From Candidatus Woesearchaeota archaeon (GTDB taxonomy: Archaea; Nanobdellota; Nanobdellia; Woesearchaeales; ARS49), in assembly GCA_003694525.1 (NCBI GenBank), contig RFLK01000018.1, positions 1-11,302 of the forward strand: a DNA stretch of 11,302 bases, in the 5' to 3' direction. A model generated the notes under the pieces. It was not told the DNA's origin. It saw nothing but the letters and a program-made list of their open reading frames with translations, and made no database searches. Both the position numbers and the translations under genes were made by a program. Positions 6,061 through 11,302 of the stretch are shown piece by piece (the stretch's first letter is position 1; the number at the start of each line of letters is the position of its first letter).

Positions 6061-6774
6061 TCAGCTTCTAACATACTCGACAAACTCATCCTTATCGCAC
6101 TCAACACCCCACTTGCAGAACAGCTTGCAGACATTTCGCGCATCACGCAAAAGATACTCCTCTGCAATGCGAGAATCCACTGGAGTTGCCTGAGAAAAAT
6201 CAATCAAAACAGGGCGCTCATCGTGATTTAAAACATTAAACCCGCTCAGATCGCCGTGAACAAGACCTGCCAAGTAGAGCTTTCTAACCTCCTCCCTCAA
6301 ATCCAAAAAAAACCTTTCAGGGTTGAGCGGTTTTTTATCCTTAAGGCGGGGCGCTGCGCCATTAGAATCGCCTATAAACTCAAGAACAAGAATGTTATAG
6401 AGAACAGTTATTGGCGTTGGAACCCTAACTCCACCCTCCCTTGCCTTGAGAAGATTACGATACTCTCTTTGAGCCCAGGCAAAAATAACCTCTCGCCTCT
6501 TGCGCTTTATTGCAACATACCGAGGATCACGCCTTATGAACTCATACATCTTGTTAAAATCGCAAGTTTGCAAGCGATAAATTTTCAGAACCCTTGTCTC
6601 ATCACCGCAAACGACAGTAAAGACATTTGCCTCCTTGCCTATGCTAACTGGAGAGCCAAGCTCATCAAAAAAACCCTGGCTTTGAAGCTTGAAAAGATTC
6701 CTCTCAGTAAAATTATCAAAAACATCCTTGAAAGTCTTATACTTCTCCTTGTGAACAGTACCCATCCTCGGCAT
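6061..6774 (-). CDS. rio1: Rio1-type atypical protein kinase
   Basis: This 237-residue kinase lacks the winged-helix domain of Rio2, so it is Rio1. The Rio1 P-loop SIGKEANVF is at residues 44-52, the ATP lysine is K64 in RVLKIYR, the catalytic loop is VHGDLSGFNVL with D175 and N180, and the metal-binding aspartate is D192 in VLIDFSQATPV. Rio kinases act as ATPases in late small-subunit maturation; archaeal Rio1 is linked to the same pre-30S steps as Dim2 and Nob1, and the next gene encodes the Dim2-type protein. A minus-strand TTTTAAT within an inverted repeat (6792-6810) lies about 27 bases before the ATG, suggesting a leaderless start. M4 is an alternative start. Confidence 0.95.
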   Translation of the reverse strand: MPRMGTVHKEKYKTFKDVFDNFTERNLFKLQSQGFFDELGSPVSIGKEANVFTVVCGDETRVLKIYRLQTCDFNKMYEFIRRDPRYVAIKRKRREVIFAWAQREYRNLLKAREGGVRVPTPITVLYNILVLEFIGDSNGAAPRLKDKKPLNPERFFLDLREEVRKLYLAGLVHGDLSGFNVLNHDERPVLIDFSQATPVDSRIAEEYLLRDARNVCKLFCKWGVECDKDEFVEYVRS

Positions 6775-6791
6775 AGAAAACGAGAAACCGC

Positions 6792-6810
6792 CAAAGCATT
6801 AAAAGCTTTG
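6792..6810 (-). promoter_or_regulatory. TATA box inside an inverted repeat, upstream of rio1
   Basis: CAAAGC (6792-6797) and GCTTTG (6805-6810) flank ATTAAAA, which on the minus strand is the TATA-like TTTTAAT. It is centred about 27 bases before the rio1 start in the 42-bp gap after the epimerase gene. The repeat could also act at the 3' end of the epimerase mRNA. Confidence 0.4.
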
Positions 6811-6816
6811 CAAGAA

Positions 6817-7773
6817 TCATCCCTGAGAGAGATACCACTTGCAGAACCGCTCAACTCCCTCCTCGAGAGGAGTTCTTGCGCGCCACCTGAGCAATCGTTC
6901 CATTTTGGAAGTATCCGCGTATGTTATGGGAACATCAACTGCAGGGAGAGGCGCCCTTCTCACCTTTGCGCTCATTTTAAGATTCTTTTCAAGAAGTTTG
7001 ACAAGATAAATGACCGGCTCGGGCTTGCAATTTCCAAGATTAAACACCTCAAAAGAGAACCTGTGAACGTTATCAAGAACAGCAAGAGTTCCCTGAACGA
7101 TATCTTCAATGAAAGTCCAATCTCTTTTCACCTCATCACACTTGCCATAGACTGTCAACTCTTCTCCTGAAACTATTGACTTTGCAAACTTGTAAATAGC
7201 CATATCCGGCCTGTTGCGAGGGCCGTAAACAGTGAAAAAACGCAATGCTGCAATGCGCAAACCCATCCTCGAATAATTAGAAGCCAGAACCTCGCACATA
7301 CGCTTGGTGGCAGCATAAGGAGATACAGGCTCTTCAACAGGATCATCCTCGCTAAAAGGAACCTTCTTATTCGCACCGTAAACAGAAGAGCTTGAAGCAA
7401 AAACGAAATCCCTGACATCAAACTCCCTTGCACACTCAAGCAAGGTTGCAGTTCCATTCACGTTAGAGCGAACATACTCGAGCGGATCCTTTAGAGATGC
7501 GCGAACTCCCGCGCGAGCTGCAAGATGCAGAACCTTATCGGGCTTGTGCTTTTCAAAAACAGATCGCATACTCTTATAATCTGCAACGTCCGAGACTACA
7601 AGAGAATAATTATTGGATTTCACGTAGTCTTTGATGTTCAACCTTTTCTTTTTAGGATCATAGTAGTCATTGAAATTATCAACGCAAATCACACTATCCC
7701 TTCTTGCAAGGAGACTGTCAATACAATGCGATCCTATGAATCCCGCACCTCCTGTCACCAACACTCTTGCCAT
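6817..7773 (-). CDS. NAD-dependent UDP-sugar 4-epimerase (UDP-glucuronate 4-epimerase-like)
   Basis: This 318-residue short-chain dehydrogenase of the extended epimerase family has full length. The NAD-binding motif TGGAGFIGSH is at residues 7-16. VDNFNDYYDPKKK (31-43) resembles the substrate-side segment typical of UDP-glucuronate 4-epimerases. HLAARAGVR follows, then the active-site serines in FASSSSVYG (125-133), the catalytic pair Y153 and K157 (SPYAATK), and FFTVYGPRNRPDMA, which shapes the UDP-sugar pocket. It likely supplies a sugar for surface glycans or protein glycosylation. No glycan genes are nearby. It lies upstream of rio1 on the same strand with a 42-bp gap. The family is sure; the exact sugar is not. 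Confidence 0.9.
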   Translation of the reverse strand: MARVLVTGGAGFIGSHCIDSLLARRDSVICVDNFNDYYDPKKKRLNIKDYVKSNNYSLVVSDVADYKSMRSVFEKHKPDKVLHLAARAGVRASLKDPLEYVRSNVNGTATLLECAREFDVRDFVFASSSSVYGANKKVPFSEDDPVEEPVSPYAATKRMCEVLASNYSRMGLRIAALRFFTVYGPRNRPDMAIYKFAKSIVSGEELTVYGKCDEVKRDWTFIEDIVQGTLAVLDNVHRFSFEVFNLGNCKPEPVIYLVKLLEKNLKMSAKVRRAPLPAVDVPITYADTSKMERLLRWRARTPLEEGVERFCKWYLSQG

Positions 7774-7945
7774 ATTACTCCGCGCACTTTCAGTGGTATA
7801 TTATAGTTACCAAATTTGGTTTATTTGGTTTAAAAGCTTTAAAAAGAGTGGCTTTAAAAATTGATTCTAAAATGCATTTATAAACGGGTTGTTGCCATTC
7901 AACAGTAACCAAAAACCTTAAATACTATGAGAGCGGAGCATTTTC
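7774..7945. promoter_or_regulatory. AT-rich divergent promoter region between epimerase and RNA/dnaG
   Basis: No gene is seen. On the minus strand, TATAATATAC (centre about 7800) is about 27 bases before the epimerase start, and GGAG lies at 7778-7781. Three CTTTAAAA/TTTAAAAG-type boxes cluster at 7829-7859. On the plus strand there are TTTATAAAC (about 7877-7885) and CTTAAATAC (about 7917-7925). The latter would start transcription near 7945, right at the beginning of the structured RNA. Confidence 0.5.
7809..7831. repeat. 12-bp palindrome plus tandem 9-base repeat upstream of epimerase
   Basis: ACCAAATTTGGT at 7809-7820 is a perfect palindrome. It overlaps ATTTGGTTT repeated twice in tandem (7814-7822 and 7823-7831). 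It sits just upstream of the likely epimerase TATA box, where a repressor or activator could act. A related AACCAAAA occurs near 7907. Pattern seen directly; operator role inferred. Confidence 0.45.
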
Positions 7946-8060
7946 CATTAGAAAAGGTCACATTCACAGCCCTTCACGAGAGTACCCAATGGAGCTACGG
8001 CAAAAGCCAAGCTGGGAGATTGGGGGTTAGTGTAAAGGGCTACATCCTCCTTTTCTAATG
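7946..8060 (+). ncRNA. Structured RNA, candidate archaeal H/ACA guide RNA
   Basis: The 12 bases at 7946-7957 pair perfectly with 8049-8060, closing a rod-shaped RNA. Inside are a lower stem, 7968-7974 (AGCCCTT) with 8035-8041 (AAGGGCT), followed immediately by ACA at 8042-8044; a pocket of 9-10 unpaired bases on the 5' side and 7-10 on the 3' side; and an upper stem of CCCAAT (7985-7990) with ATTGGG or a shifted register. Then comes a kink-turn: GGA on the 5' strand (7991-7993), the bulge TGG (8013-8015) then GAG (8016-8018) on the 3' strand, giving tandem G-A pairs. The apex is GCT/AGC, GGC/GCC and an AAAA tetraloop. Pocket-to-kink-turn distance is about ten pairs, and pocket-to-ACA distance is 14-17 bases, as in archaeal H/ACA RNAs, whose kink-turn binds L7Ae. 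A TATA box 25 bp upstream supports transcription. The target is unknown. It might instead be a dnaG leader element. Confidence 0.55.
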
Positions 8061-8173
8061 CCTAATGACAAGGGCATTAGGACAAGCATCACAATTCACA
8101 AATTCACTGCAAAGGCCAAAAGCTGTAAAAGCTTCAGGCATAGCTTGTTCTAAAGCCCAAGGGGGTAAACAAA
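8061..8173 (+). promoter_or_regulatory. Structured dnaG leader with competing hairpin and Shine-Dalgarno site
   Basis: A 7-bp hairpin (8061-8067 CCTAATG with 8075-8081 CATTAGG, loop ACAAGGG) directly follows the RNA. Its 5' arm repeats the CTAATG that closes the preceding stem, so 7946-7951 could pair with either copy. Then ACAAGC (8082-8087) can pair with GCTTGT (8143-8148) around an unstructured AC-rich stretch. GGGGGT (8161-8166) is a good ribosome binding site seven bases before the dnaG ATG. No TATA box lies 20-40 bp before the start, so dnaG probably relies on the promoter near 7920 and has a leader of about 228 nt. Confidence 0.45.
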
Positions 8174-9409
8174 ATGGGAAAAATAAGTCCAGTATCATCA
8201 AAATACATCATAAACGCAGCCATAGAAATAGATGGCGTTGTAGACAGGCCAGATGTTATAGGAGCAATATTCGGCCAGACAGAAGGCCTTTTAGGAGAAG
8301 ACCTTGAGCTCAGAGAGCTGCAACGCTCAGGAAGAATAGGCAGAATAGAAGTCACAATAGACACAAGAGGAGGCAAGAGCTCAGGAAAGATAGTAATTCC
8401 AAGCTCGCTTGACAAAGCAGAGACAGCAATAGTCGGCGCAGCGCTTGAAGTCATACAAAGAATAGGGCCCTGCAATGCGCGAGTCAAAGTCAGAAACATA
8501 GAGGATGTCAGAATAAGCAAAAGACAGTTTGTCGTAGAGAGAGCAAAGCAGCTTCTCAAGAACCTGATGGACTCTGTGATGCCAGACAGCCAAGAAATAG
8601 CCGATGAAGTCGCACACTCTGTCAGAGTAATGGAAATTACAACATACGGAAAAGAAAGACTGCCAGCAGGCCCGGGAATAGAAGATGCTGAAGAAGTCAT
8701 AGTAGTTGAAGGGCGCGCAGATGTTCTCGCATTGTTAAAGTACGGATTCAAGAACGTGATTGCGATGAACGGAACAAGCGTTCCAAAAACAATAATAGAC
8801 CTATCAAAGCGAAAAACAATAGTTGCATTTGTAGACGGCGATAGAGGAGGAAACCTCATACTAAGAGACCTTTTCGGCGTTGCAGAAGTGGACTTTGTCA
8901 CAAGAGCGCCCGACGGAAAAGAAGTCGAAGAGCTGACAAAGAAAGAAATCCACAAAGCTCTACGATCAAGAATAACAGCAGAACAAGCAAAGCACGAGCT
9001 TGCATCAATGGACACGAGCCAAAGCATCAGAAAACCGCTCATCCGCGGGAAAGATCGCGAGAGAAGAGTTAGCAGGGAGTCAAGATACTCAAGAGAAACT
9101 ACTGAAAGCCCTGCAAAACTGAGCTCGGATGAAGCAAAAAAACTCGGATCTCTTCTTGAAGGCCTTGTGGGGACAAAAGGGGCGTATGTTCTCGATGATA
9201 AGATGAACGTGCTTGGAAAAGTCCCATTCACAGAACTTACAAGCACTCTAAAGTCCCTGAACTCGGGAGTCTACGCAATAGTTCTTGACGGAGTTGTAGA
9301 AAGGGATCTTGTGGAAGTTGCGCACAAAGCAAAAGTAAAGCACATAGTTGCAATGGGCAGCAATGTCAAAAAATCCCCAGTCAACATAGTGACTGCTGCA
9401 AGACTATAA
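8174..9409 (+). CDS. dnaG: Archaeal DnaG primase-like protein (Toprim domain)
   Basis: This 411-residue protein has full length for the archaeal family. The N-terminal domain MGKISPVSSKYIINAAIEIDGVV... is typical. The Toprim domain has the metal-binding glutamate E179 in VVEGRADVL and the acidic pair D221/D223 in FVDGDRGGN. A charged, Arg/Ser-rich linker (about residues 268-318) leads to a compact C-terminal domain (about 320-405) containing KGAYVLDDKMNVLG and GVYAIVLDGVVERDLVE. Archaeal DnaG can prime DNA in vitro and, in several archaea, associates with the RNA exosome through Csl4 and favours A-rich RNA. The start follows a clear Shine-Dalgarno. The gene lies alone, followed by a T-rich tract. 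Confidence 0.96.
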   Translation: MGKISPVSSKYIINAAIEIDGVVDRPDVIGAIFGQTEGLLGEDLELRELQRSGRIGRIEVTIDTRGGKSSGKIVIPSSLDKAETAIVGAALEVIQRIGPCNARVKVRNIEDVRISKRQFVVERAKQLLKNLMDSVMPDSQEIADEVAHSVRVMEITTYGKERLPAGPGIEDAEEVIVVEGRADVLALLKYGFKNVIAMNGTSVPKTIIDLSKRKTIVAFVDGDRGGNLILRDLFGVAEVDFVTRAPDGKEVEELTKKEIHKALRSRITAEQAKHELASMDTSQSIRKPLIRGKDRERRVSRESRYSRETTESPAKLSSDEAKKLGSLLEGLVGTKGAYVLDDKMNVLGKVPFTELTSTLKSLNSGVYAIVLDGVVERDLVEVAHKAKVKHIVAMGSNVKKSPVNIVTAARL

Positions 9410-9420
9410 ACAAATACTAA

Positions 9421-9439
9421 TTTTTATTATTTCTTCTTT
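9421..9439 (+). terminator. T-rich terminator after dnaG
   Basis: A T-rich run (TTTTTATTATTTCTTCTTT) begins 11 bases after the dnaG stop. Archaeal RNA polymerase terminates at such tracts without needing a hairpin. It separates dnaG from the next promoter. Confidence 0.6.
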
Positions 9440-9482
9440 ATCAAAAACCCAGATCTCAGAATTATTGATGCAACCCAGTTAG

Positions 9483-9492
9483 TATTATAAAC
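9483..9492 (+). promoter_or_regulatory. TATA box for the HerA-like ATPase gene
   Basis: TATTATAAAC is centred about 31 bases before the ATG at 9518, which predicts a leaderless or very short-leader mRNA. No clear Shine-Dalgarno is seen before the start. Confidence 0.55.
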
Positions 9493-9517
9493 AACAAATT
9501 AATCATAAGAGCAAAAG

Positions 9518-10846
9518 ATGGTGTACGAGATAATACTTGGAAGAGAGCAAAAAGACAGGGAAAAGTACGGAACAAAAGGAGCAGTCCTTATAGGAAAACA
9601 CTACGTGAAAATGGGCGCAGTCACAACACTATCCCAGCCGGTCTATATGGACCTGAACAAAGCCCACGTAGTATTCGTATGCGGAAAAAGAGGAACAGGA
9701 AAATCATACTGCATGGGAGTTATAGCAGAAGGAATAGCATCCCTGCCAGATGATATGAGAGACCAACTCTCAGTAATACTTCTCGACACAATGGGAATAT
9801 ACTGGACCATGAAATTCCCAAACCACAAAGACGAAGCACTACTAAAAGAATGGGGGCTTGAAGGCAAGGCAATCCCTGTTGTAATCTACACCCCCCTTGG
9901 ATATTACAATAAATGGAAAGAGCAAGGCATACCTACTGACAAGCCATTTGCAATAAACCCTCAAGAACTCTCTCCAGAGGATTGGAACCTCACCTTTGAG
10001 CTTGAGAGCACAAACCCCGCAGCAGTATTCATAGAAAGAATAGTGCTGGGCCTAAAGAAAAAAGGAGAGCCCTACGACATACCAGACATAATAGCAGCAA
10101 TAGACGCTGATGAGAGCGAAGAGCGCACTGTCAAGAACCTCGCGCGAAACAGATTCATAGCAGTGCAAGACTGGGGAATATTCTCACCACAAGCAACACC
10201 AATAAAAGACCTCGTCCAAGGAGGCCAAATAACAGTCCTTGACCTTTCAGCCTATGCAATAATGCCAAACGGGTGGAGAATAAAACAGCTTGTTCTGGGA
10301 ATAGTCACCATGAAACTGTTCATAGAGAGAATGAAAGCGAGAAAGAACGAGGAATATGCATCAGTGCATCAAGCAGAACACTACATAATAGAAGAAGAAC
10401 ACATAGAGCTGAAAGAGAAAATGCCCATATGCTGGATAATGATCGATGAAGCCCACGAGTTTCTTCCAATGCATGGAAAAGTAGCAAGCACTGATGCGCT
10501 TGTAACTCTGCTAAGAGAAGGAAGGCAACCAGGAATTGCAATGGTGCTTGTAACACAACAACCAGGCAAGATTCACACTGACGCAATGACCCAATCTGAC
10601 ATAATATTGGCGCACAGACTAACAGCAAAAATAGACACAGACGCTCTTGGAAACCTAATGCAGACCTATATGAGAGCAGGGCTTGACAAAGAGCTTGCAA
10701 ACCTCCCGAGAGTTCCCGGCGCCTGCATTGCAATAGATGATGTAAACGAGAGAATGTACCCGATGAGGATAAGGCCCAGATTCTCCTGGCACGGAGGAGG
10801 AGCTCCTGGAATAATACAAAAAAGCAAAAAAGCATTCGAGTTTTAA
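9518..10846 (+). CDS. HerA-like hexameric ATPase (FtsK/HerA superfamily)
   Basis: This 442-residue ATPase has a short N-terminal barrel (about residues 1-50), then the Walker A motif VCGKRGTGKSY with K62 and S63. The Walker B motif is CWIMIDEAHEF with D310 and E311. VTQQPGKI (about 345-352) and a conserved AHRLTA arginine follow in the position of a sensor and arginine finger. The segment LVQGGQITVLDLSAY (232-246) and the C-terminal strand YPMRIRPRFSWHGGG are typical of HerA. HerA is a hexameric DNA translocase that normally works with the NurA nuclease in end resection, but no NurA is seen beside it. An acidic, Glu-rich insert (about 276-303) precedes Walker B. The gene is coupled by TAATG to the next. 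The family is sure; the role as true HerA versus a paralogue is less so. Confidence 0.88.
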   Translation: MVYEIILGREQKDREKYGTKGAVLIGKHYVKMGAVTTLSQPVYMDLNKAHVVFVCGKRGTGKSYCMGVIAEGIASLPDDMRDQLSVILLDTMGIYWTMKFPNHKDEALLKEWGLEGKAIPVVIYTPLGYYNKWKEQGIPTDKPFAINPQELSPEDWNLTFELESTNPAAVFIERIVLGLKKKGEPYDIPDIIAAIDADESEERTVKNLARNRFIAVQDWGIFSPQATPIKDLVQGGQITVLDLSAYAIMPNGWRIKQLVLGIVTMKLFIERMKARKNEEYASVHQAEHYIIEEEHIELKEKMPICWIMIDEAHEFLPMHGKVASTDALVTLLREGRQPGIAMVLVTQQPGKIHTDAMTQSDIILAHRLTAKIDTDALGNLMQTYMRAGLDKELANLPRVPGACIAIDDVNERMYPMRIRPRFSWHGGGAPGIIQKSKKAFEF

Positions 10847-11302
10847 TGAATAAGAAAGAACTTGCAAGAGAGGCTGCAAAAGAGCTCGCAAACATAGCAA
10901 AGCTTGACGATAAAAAACTGGCAGTTGAGAAAATCCTTGAGGCGCAACTGCAAAACTGGGACTACATATTCATACACCTTGACGAAGAGCTTCCTCAAAA
11001 TTCCCAATTGCACAAGAAAAACAAAGAACTCCTTGAAGCAATGCTCGAGATGCGAGAACACATAGGTGCTCAAATAGGAGAAGATAATCAAGATCTATGT
11101 GAAGAGACTGAGCTAAACAAGATAATAGGAGAAAACATAGTGATCAACAATATCTCAACAGCAAAAAAGAAGATAGAAGATGCAAAAGAAGAAGCCCAAA
11201 AAAGAATACGAAAAACGATAAGAAACCTTGAGCTCGCAAGAAAATTCTTTGAAAAATCACTTGCAATACTTGCGAGCATGGAAAAAACAGAAAAAACTAA
11301 AG
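10846..11302 (+). CDS. Unrecognised highly charged helical protein, 5' part
   Basis: This frame is open from the ATG at 10846 to the window end (152 codons), so the gene is cut off. The ATG shares an A with the HerA-like stop (TAATG), implying co-translation and a functional link. I do not recognise the protein. It begins MNKKELAREAAKELANIAKL and is rich in Lys and Glu. There are two probable helical blocks separated by a short hydrophobic stretch around DYIFIHLDEELP (about residues 39-50). The second block, about residues 104-145, contains AKKKIEDAKEEAQKRIRK and could form a coiled coil. There are no membrane segments and only one Cys. It does not show NurA motifs in the part present. It may be a partner or adaptor of the ATPase. 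Confidence 0.75.
   Translation, partial: MNKKELAREAAKELANIAKLDDKKLAVEKILEAQLQNWDYIFIHLDEELPQNSQLHKKNKELLEAMLEMREHIGAQIGEDNQDLCEETELNKIIGENIVINNISTAKKKIEDAKEEAQKRIRKTIRNLELARKFFEKSLAILASMEKTEKTK

Noticed and set aside
6256..7170. Long plus-strand frame across rio1 and the epimerase (304 codons)
   Set aside because: It spans two clear minus-strand genes and their intergenic gap, with no motif of its own.
7946..8060. 5S rRNA, SRP RNA or RNase P RNA as the identity of the structured RNA
   Set aside because: The fold is a single rod, not the three-way junction of 5S. The conserved SRP helix 8 sequence and the RNase P core sequences are not visible.
8058..8153. Short frame in the dnaG leader (31 codons, starting MPNDKGIRTS)
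   Set aside because: It has no ribosome binding site and its sequence is explained by the hairpin and leader structure. It could be an upstream open frame, but nothing supports translation.
8134..9246. Long open frame on the minus strand opposite dnaG (370 codons)
   Set aside because: It is antisense to a well-supported dnaG, is rich in Ser and Leu as expected of a shadow frame, and has no recognisable motif.
1..11302. CRISPR array, insertion sequence or prophage genes
   Set aside because: No regularly spaced repeats, transposase motifs or phage genes are seen. All large frames are housekeeping genes or small unknowns.

Overview
This window looks archaeal. The evidence is: an RNA polymerase and ribosomal protein gene cluster with archaeal members (RpoD tail, L18e, L13, S9, RpoN); both topoisomerase VI subunits; a Rio1 kinase beside a Dim2-type KH protein; archaeal DnaG; a HerA-family ATPase; tRNA genes without an encoded CCA end; and TATA boxes about 27-31 bp before first-in-operon start codons. 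A euryarchaeal or DPANN-type genome fits best, but I cannot place it further from the sequence alone.

Layout. (1) 1-2260, plus strand: the end of rpoD, a class II tRNA-Leu(GAG), then rpl18e, rpl13, rps9, rpoN and a SPOUT methyltransferase of the Sfm1 type, all tightly packed or overlapping. (2) 2257-2762: a small orphan gene on the minus strand and tRNA-Arg(UCU) on the plus strand, sharing a 110-bp divergent promoter region that carries a perfect inverted repeat. (3) 2769-7773, minus strand, read from right to left: a UDP-sugar epimerase, rio1, a Dim2-type KH gene, top6B and top6A. The last three overlap by four bases each. (4) 7774-8173: the only long gene-free stretch (400 bp). It holds a palindrome and tandem repeat upstream of the epimerase, several TATA boxes, and a strongly structured RNA of about 115 nt directly upstream of dnaG. 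(5) 8174-11302, plus strand: dnaG, a HerA-like ATPase, and the start of an unrecognised helical protein that overlaps the ATPase stop.

Functionally the window is about making and maturing the translation and transcription machinery and managing DNA. Rio1, the Dim2-type KH protein and the Sfm1-type enzyme all belong to families tied to the small ribosomal subunit in other organisms. The topoisomerase VI subunits, and possibly the HerA-like ATPase, act on DNA. Archaeal DnaG belongs to a primase-like family linked to the RNA exosome.

The most interesting element is the RNA at about 7946-8060. It folds into a rod closed by a perfect 12-bp stem. Inside, I can trace the parts of an archaeal H/ACA guide RNA: a lower stem followed at once by ACA, a two-sided pocket, an upper helix of about ten pairs, and a credible kink-turn. 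A second hairpin competes for part of the closing stem. dnaG lies downstream with a Shine-Dalgarno site and no nearby TATA box, unlike the other operon-leading genes here, so the RNA and dnaG may share a transcript.
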